64,000 nucleotides of DNA from Stomoxys calcitrans. Its lineage: Eukaryota; Arthropoda; Insecta; Diptera; Muscidae. The stretch spans positions 121,012,907 through 121,076,906 of the forward strand of contig NC_081552.1 of assembly GCF_963082655.1 (NCBI RefSeq), read 5' to 3'. Shown piece by piece: positions 57,651 through 64,000 of this stretch; within the stretch, counting starts at the first letter, position 1; every line of letters begins with the position of its first letter. Position numbers and translations under genes: made by a program. The notes beneath the pieces were generated by a model. The model did no database searches and had not been told where the DNA came from. It saw only the letters and a list, made by a program, of their open reading frames with translations.

Positions 57651-58906
57651 AACAAGTAAAAGCGTGCTAAGTTCGGCCGGGCCGAATCTTATATTCCCTC
57701 CACCATGGAGCGCATTTGTCAGTTCTTTTCCCGGCATCTCTTCTTAGGCAAAAAATGATGTAAGAAAAGATTTGCTCTGCTATTAGAGCGATATCAAGAT
57801 ATGATCCGGTTTAGACCACAATTAAATTATATGTTGGGGCCTCAAAAAGTAAAATATATGGGAGCTGTATTGGGCTATAGACCGATTCTGACCCTAATAA
57901 ACACGTATGTTGATGGTCATGAGAGGATCCGTCGTACAAAATTTCAGGCAAATCGGATAAGAATTGCGCTCTCTAGAGGCCCAAGAAGTCAAGACCCAAG
58001 ATCGGTTTTTATGGCAGCTACATCAGGTTATGGACCGATGTGAACCATACTTGGCACAGTTATTGGATATCATAGCAAAACACGTCGTGCAAAATTTCAT
58101 CCCAATCGGATAAGAATTGCGCACTCTAGAGGCTCAAGAAGTCAAGACCCAAGATCGGTTTATATGGCAGCTATATCAGGTTATAGACCGATGTGAACCA
58201 TACTTGGCACAGTTATTGGATATTATAACAAAACATGTCGTGCAAAATTTCATTCCAATCGGATAAGAATTGCGCACTCTAGAGGCTCAAGAAGTCAAGA
58301 CCCAAGATCGGTTTATATGGCAGCCATATCAGGTTATGGACCGATGTGAACCATACTTGGCACAGTTATTGGATATCATAGCAAAACACGTCGTGCAAAA
58401 TTTCATCCCAATCGGATAAGAATTGCACACTCTAGAGGCTCAAGAAGTCAAGACCCAAGATCGGTTTATATGGCAGCTATATCAGGTTATTGACCGATGT
58501 GAACCATACTTGGCACAGTTATTGGATATTATAGCAAAACACGTCGTGCAAAATTTCATCCCAATCGGATAAGAATTGCGCACTCTAGAGGCTCAAGAAT
58601 TCAAGACCCAAGATCGGTTTATATGGCAGCTATATCAAAACAAGGACCAATATGGCCCATTTACAATACCAACCGACCTACACTAATAAGAAGTATTTGT
58701 GCAAAATTTCAAGCGGCTATCTTTACTCCTTCGGAAGTTAGCGTGCTTTCGACAGACAGACGGACGGACGGACATGACTAGATCGACATAAAATGTCGTG
58801 ACGATCAAGAATATATATACTTTATGGGGTCTTAGACGAATATTTCGAGTAGTTACAAACAGAATGACGAAATTAGTATACCCCCCATCCTATGGTGGAG
58901 GGTATA
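57651..58906 (-). mobile_element. DINE-1-like subfamily I, complete, homogeneous units
   Basis: AACAAGTAAAAGCGTGC end, hairpin TTCGGCCGGGCCGAA at 57672-57686, TATATTCCCTCCACCATGG, then units. Five successive units from about 57995 repeat at 152-153 bp and are almost identical. The leader and ATGGTGGAGGGTATA (58891-58906) close it. Confidence 0.88.
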
Positions 58907-59835
58907 AAAAGATATTGCAGTAAACACGTCCGTCGATAACAAGAGCTGGTCAGAGTCTGTTCCAGCAGTTTAGCAAATTTTTATAACAGAAGAAATCATT
59001 TGCATGAAGCGTAATAAAATTGTTATACCAACTTTGGGAAAAAATTTTAATACACAATACGATACCATTTGTTCAGTGTGATTAACAAAGTCATGTCGGC
59101 CATGATTACGACTGGAAAATTATTTGTATTTTTCTTTCCTTAATAAAGTGTACGCTGTTGTCCGAACTTTTTAAGGAAAAAGTTTACCTTGATGTTAAAC
59201 ACCAAATTAGATTTTACTGTAGCAAAAAATATATATCTCTATTTGGGTTGCCTTTTCTTAGTTTCACGAATTTCGTTGGATGTTGGGACAACACTTGTAT
59301 TGGCAAAAAACTTGCCAGTAGCAGCATGAGAGCTCTTACGTGTTAATCGATTTCTGCTGCTCAACGAAGTGAAATTTGTTGATTTATTTTCTGATTTTCT
59401 TTGAAAGTTTTCCATTAAGTTGGCTGTTTCTTATCTTGTTGATGATGTATGTAGAATTTTAAGGTAACTTGGAAGTTAACAGTAAGTTTTTTTTACAATA
59501 TTGAGAGTTTTGAACCAAAACCGGCAAGAATGTGCATTTTTACTATCTAGCAGTTATACGGCAAATTCCTCCCCAAATAAATAATAAATGGTTGTATGGC
59601 TGTGTACTCTTCATTATAAACACTGAAAGAAGACTACTGGTAAACTCAGTTTGAGATACACTATTGCAAAACATAAAATTGTATTACTTGTGTTTTGTTA
59701 GCTTACTTTTAGTGAAACGAGTATTCAACCATGTCACCCTTTCACGATATACAAGCATTCAATAATTGTTTATATCTTGAAAAAAAAATTTTTCTTTCCC
59801 GTCTTTAAAGGCATGATGTTAGTAGTTTACGAATA
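58907..59835. other. Unassigned AT-rich sequence
   Basis: About 930 bases with no recognised repeat. A 62-codon plus-strand frame (59158-59346) has no recognisable motif. Possibly host intergenic DNA. Confidence 0.4.
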
Positions 59836-61018
59836 AATCAATTTAAAAGTATATATTAGAAGAGGGGTGGACCCTCCCCCTTTCCACAAAAGTACCACCC
59901 AAAAATAAAAGTGGACCGATCGGGGCGATATGGGACTCAAATGAAAGGTATTCAAGAGTAGAATACAAGTTTGACATCAAAATTTGGGCCCAAGTACCAA
60001 GGGGGCTGCCCCGCCCTCGAAACCCCTTCAAATAGATGATAATGACAATATGGGACTCAAATGAAAAGTATTCGGGAGTAGATTAAGAAAATTGTCAGGA
60101 AGAAGGAATAGGCTGTACAATTTATCGTTACCTCAAAAACACAACCTTTGATCGTTGACCGATCGAGAAGAAGTGGGTCTCAAATGAAAGGTACTGGATA
60201 ATAGAATACGAATATGGTATTAAAAGTTGGGTCCAAGGAACCGAGGGGCCACTTCAACCCCAAAAGTTCCCCAAACAAACATATTGGGCGTACATATAAA
60301 AATGGGACTCAAATGAAAGGTATTCGGCAGTAGACTGACATAAAAAAATAGTTCCAAATAATTGATGATCACCCCATTCCCAAATGGGAATTTTTGCTCG
60401 ATTAAAGCTTGATGAAACTCTAATGAAAGGCATTTGAAAGCAGATTACCAATATGACATTAAACTTTATGTCCAAAAATGGTGGTGCATTACCTCCTAAA
60501 ATCGCCTCATTCAAATTTGTGCTTAAGTGGCAGATGGGGTGTGGGGGACAAACCTCATATAGACGCCCTCCACCAAACGGCTGTATACACCAATCACGAC
60601 AATATAGGGTTAAATTAAAGGTATAAGATTGTGGACTGCGAATCTGATATCTTTATTCTGCTCATATATCTAGCGGACCACCTCAATCCAAAACAGTTGA
60701 TCAATCGTAATGACCTAACAGAATGCGGCGTGATTTAATTAAAGTGTGGGGACACAAGTAAATGTAGGCCGCCATATCCCAAAAATTACGACGTTCAGCG
60801 TGATAGGAGGAGCTGCAAACCTTACCGTTAAGATTGCAACCATTTTTAGCTCATCGATAGACAAGACCAAACGACGTGCTGTTGGCCAACACTATTTTGT
60901 TCAATAGTTTTACATCGTGTAATAGTAAGAGCTATCACCACCGCATCAAATATATAGACTGTCAAATTAGTCCTTTAGCGCAGAAAATAGTTTAATATGG
61001 CAACCTGATTTAATTTAA
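59836..61018 (-). repeat. Y repeat, reverse copy
   Basis: In reverse it matches the long Y copy at 35756-36600. The 'gttgcaaaccttaccgttaag...ttgccatatt' head is at 60800-61010, followed by units with 'gggactcaaatgaaaggtattc'. It ends without its tail at about 59836. Confidence 0.72.
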
Positions 61019-62948
61019 AACAAGTGAAAGCGTGTTAAGTTCGGCCGGGCCGAATCTTTATTACCCCTCCACCTTGATAATAGAAAAAAGAAAAGATTTG
61101 CTCTGCTATTAGAGCGATATCAAGTTATGGTCCGGTTTGGGCCACAATTAAATTATATGTTGGAGACCTGTGTAAAATGTCAGCATAATTCGAATAAAAA
61201 TTGCGCACTTTGGAGGCTCAAGAAGTAAAATAGAGAGATCGATTTATATGAGAGCTGTAGCGGGCTATAGACCGATTCAGACCATAATAAACACGTATGT
61301 TGATGTCATGAGAGGATCCGCCGTACAAAATTACAGGCAAATCGGATAATAATTGCGACCTCTAGAGGCGCAAGAAATCAAGATCCCAGATCGGTTTAGA
61401 TGGCAGAAATATTAAGTTATGAACCGATTTAAATCTTATTTAGCACAGTTGTTGAAAGTTATAATAAAATACGTCATGAAAAATTTCAGCCAAATCGGAT
61501 AGGAATTGCGCCCTCTGGAAGCTCAAGAAGTCAAGATCCCAGATCGGTTTATATGACAGCTATATCAGTTTATAGACCGATGTGAACCATACTTGGCACA
61601 GTTATTGGATATCATAGCAAAACACGTCGTGCAAAATTTCATTCAAATCGGATAAGAATTGCGCCCTCTAGGGGCTCAAGAAGTCAAGATTCAAGATCGG
61701 TTTATATGGCAGCTATATCAGGTCATAGACCGATTAGAACCTAACTTAACACAGTTATTGGAAGTCATAGCAAAGCACGTCGTACAAAATTTCATTCCAA
61801 TCGGATAAGAATTGCGAACTCTAGAGGCTCAGGCAGACAAGACCCAAGACCGGTTTAGATGGCAGCTATATCAGGTTATTTACCGATTTGAACCATACTT
61901 GAAACAGTTGTTGGATATCATAACAAAACATGTCGTGCTAAATTTCATTACAAACGGATAAGAATTGTGCTTTCTAGAGAGTCAAGAAGTCAAGAACCAA
62001 AATCGGTTTATATGGCAGCTATATCAGGTTAAAGACGGATTTGGACTATACTTAACGCAGTTGTTGGACATCATAAGAAAACACGTCATGCAAAGTTTCA
62101 TTCCAATCGGATAAGAATTGCTCCTTCTAGAGGCTCAAGAAATAAAGATCCAAGATCGGTTTATATGGCAGCAATATCAAAACATGAACCGATATGGCCC
62201 ATTTACAATCCCAGCCGACCTACACTAATGAGAAGTACTTGTGCAAAATTTCAAGCGTCTAGCTTTACTTCTTTGAAAGTTGGGTGCTTTCGACAGACAT
62301 ACGGACGGATATGGCTTGATCGACATAAAATGTCACGACGATCAAGAATATATATACTTTATGGGGTCTCGAGGCTCAAGAAGTCAAGACCCAAAATCGG
62401 TTTATATGGCAGCTATATCAGGTTATGGACCGATTTGAACCAAACTTGGAACAATGGTTGCATATCATAACAAAACATGTCGTGCACAATTTCATTCCAA
62501 TCGGATAAGAATTGCACCCTCTAGAGGCTCAAGAAGTCTAGGCCCAAGATCGGTTTATATGGCAGCTATATCAGGTTATGAACCGATTTGAACCATACTT
62601 GGCACAGTTGTTGGATGTCATAACGAAACACGTCGTGCAAAATTTCATTCCAACCGGATAAGAATTGCGCACTCTGGAGGCTCAAGAATTCAACACCCAA
62701 GATCGGTTTATATGGCAGCTATATCAAAACATGGACCGTTATGGCCCATTTACAATACCAACCGACCTACACTAATTATTTGTGTATTTGACAGACAGAC
62801 GGACAGACGGGCGGACATGGCTAGATCGACATAAAATTTCACGACGATCAAGAATATATATACTTTTTGGGGTCTCAGACGAATATTTCGAGTAGTTACA
62901 AAGAGAATGACGAAATTAGTATACCCCCCATCCTATTGTGGAGGGTAT
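61019..62948 (-). mobile_element. DINE-1-like subfamily I with an internal second leader
   Basis: AACAAGTGAAAGCGTG end, hairpin, and units to about 62280. A leader (GACAGACATACGGACGG, 'atatatactttatggggtctc') ends at about 62370. Two more units and a second leader follow, and GTGGAGGGTATA ends it at 62948. Confidence 0.8.
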
Positions 62949-64000
62949 AAAAATCAATTTGCGTTTGTTTGAATGTTTGTTTGTATGCTTGTTTGTGTGT
63001 TCCTTATAGACTCAAAAACGGCTGAACCGATTTTCTTGAAATTTTCATAGATAGTAGAGTTTGCGCCCTCGGTGAAAATAGGGTCCTTCGATTTTTGATA
63101 TTTGAATGGGGCGGACCCTCCCCCTTATCACAATATTCAAAACTCAAGATCTCGGAGATGTGTGCACCGATTTAAGCGAAATTTTGTATGCCACTTCATG
63201 GTTCCATAAAAACACGAAATTGGTATAACATTTTTGGGTCAACTAACCCTGGGGGGACGACCTATCTCAAAACCCACCCGAACGGACATGAGTACGAACT
63301 TGGTAAAAAAATGTCACCTTTAGTGTCACGAAGTCCACCACCCCCAAAAACACCACCCAACAGGACACTTTTACTGCTTTGGGCAATATGGGTATCAAAT
63401 GAAAGGTATTTAAATGCAGAATACAAATCTGACATAAAAATTTATTCCTTGCTTTTTGAGGGGCCTTCCCACCCCCCAAAACCCTCTAGCTAAACATATA
63501 TACCGATTGGGACAATATGGTTATCAAATGAAAGTTTTTGAAAGAAGAGTACAAATCTGACATAAAAATGTATTCCTTGGTGTCTGATGGGCTTTCCCAT
63601 CCCCTCAATCCCCCCAACAGGAAATATTTACCGACCGGGACGATATGGATATTAAATGAAAAGTATTTAAATGTATAGTAAAATGCTGATATAAAAATGT
63701 ATTCCTTGGTGTCTGAGGAGCCCCACCACCCAAAAACCCCTCAACATGGCATATTTGCCGGGAACATAGGGGTATGAAATGAAAGGTGTCTGGAAGTTAA
63801 TTACACATTTGTTGTAAGAATTTGGTCCAAAGTGTCTACGGGCCCTCTCCAACTCCAAAAACCTCCAAAACGGGATGAATATCCAACGTCACAAATGGGA
63901 ATAAAATGAATGGTCTTTGAGAGTTGACTTCGAATACACATTTGGTACAGAGTCAGACATGTATTGTAGTTCGATCGGAATAATATTGGAATTAAACGAA
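62949..64000 (-). repeat. X repeat, reverse copy, continues past the window
   Basis: It starts with the reversed tail ('aaaatcaatttgcgtttgtttg', 'ccttatagactcaaaaacggc') and runs through units ('atcaaatgaaaggtatt') to the window end. Its CTAGCTGACCC head is not in the window. Confidence 0.82.

Noticed and set aside
59158..59346. Possible small host gene
   Set aside because: A 62-codon frame starting at Leu-rich sequence without any motif, in AT-rich DNA; no splice or promoter evidence.

Overview
This is eukaryotic, AT-rich, repeat-dominated DNA with no recognisable single-copy host gene. The repeat types point to a higher fly. The abundant DINE-1/INE-1-like elements share the organisation of the Drosophila family: a TATACCC start, a 'ccataaagtatatatattcttgatc' type leader, a GTCCGTCCGTCTGTC motif, a GC hairpin and a CTTGTT end. 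With the mariner, jockey-type and LOA-like LINEs, Copia and Transib, a calyptrate (muscid-like, for example stable fly or house fly) genome is the best guess. The species is inference.

Layout: (1) 1-8851 is a copy, at offset 9961, of 9962-18812. I noticed one substitution in 8.85 kb. Copy 1 stops at a gap of exactly 200 N (8852-9051), so this may be an assembly duplication rather than biology. Each copy holds a Transib fragment, an X repeat, DINE elements, a broken RNase H LINE carrying a mariner and a 236-bp mariner MITE, and more DINE sequence. (2) 18651-24516 is DINE arrays plus a GTAC-rich repeat. (3) 24892-30059 is a complete-looking Transib transposon, the RAG1-related superfamily. It has CGTCG target duplications, CACAGTG termini, giant 1.43-kb terminal inverted repeats and a transposase broken at one place. 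(4) 30255-44262 is nested X, Y and DINE repeats. (5) 45151-47960 is a LOA-like LINE 3' part abutting a Copia pol fragment. (6) 48103-52762 is more DINE, one with a nested MITE. (7) 52763-56400 is a jockey-type LINE joined in frame inside the RT region to a LOA-like LINE. (8) 56728-64000 is DINE, X and Y repeats.

The names X and Y are mine. X is a repeat beginning CTAGCTGACCC..., built of degenerate roughly 120-140-bp units ('catttgagccccatattg...') and ending in a 'ttcagccgttt...gagtctata...aacaaacaaac' tail. Y is a related variant. DINE strand is given so that '+' reads from the TATACCC end to the hairpin/CTTGTT end.

Nothing here looks like a working gene set. The sequence records successive transposition: X and Y repeats as substrate, DINE elements inserted into or mobilised with them, then mariner MITEs and Transib as younger arrivals. 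The most notable item is the Transib.
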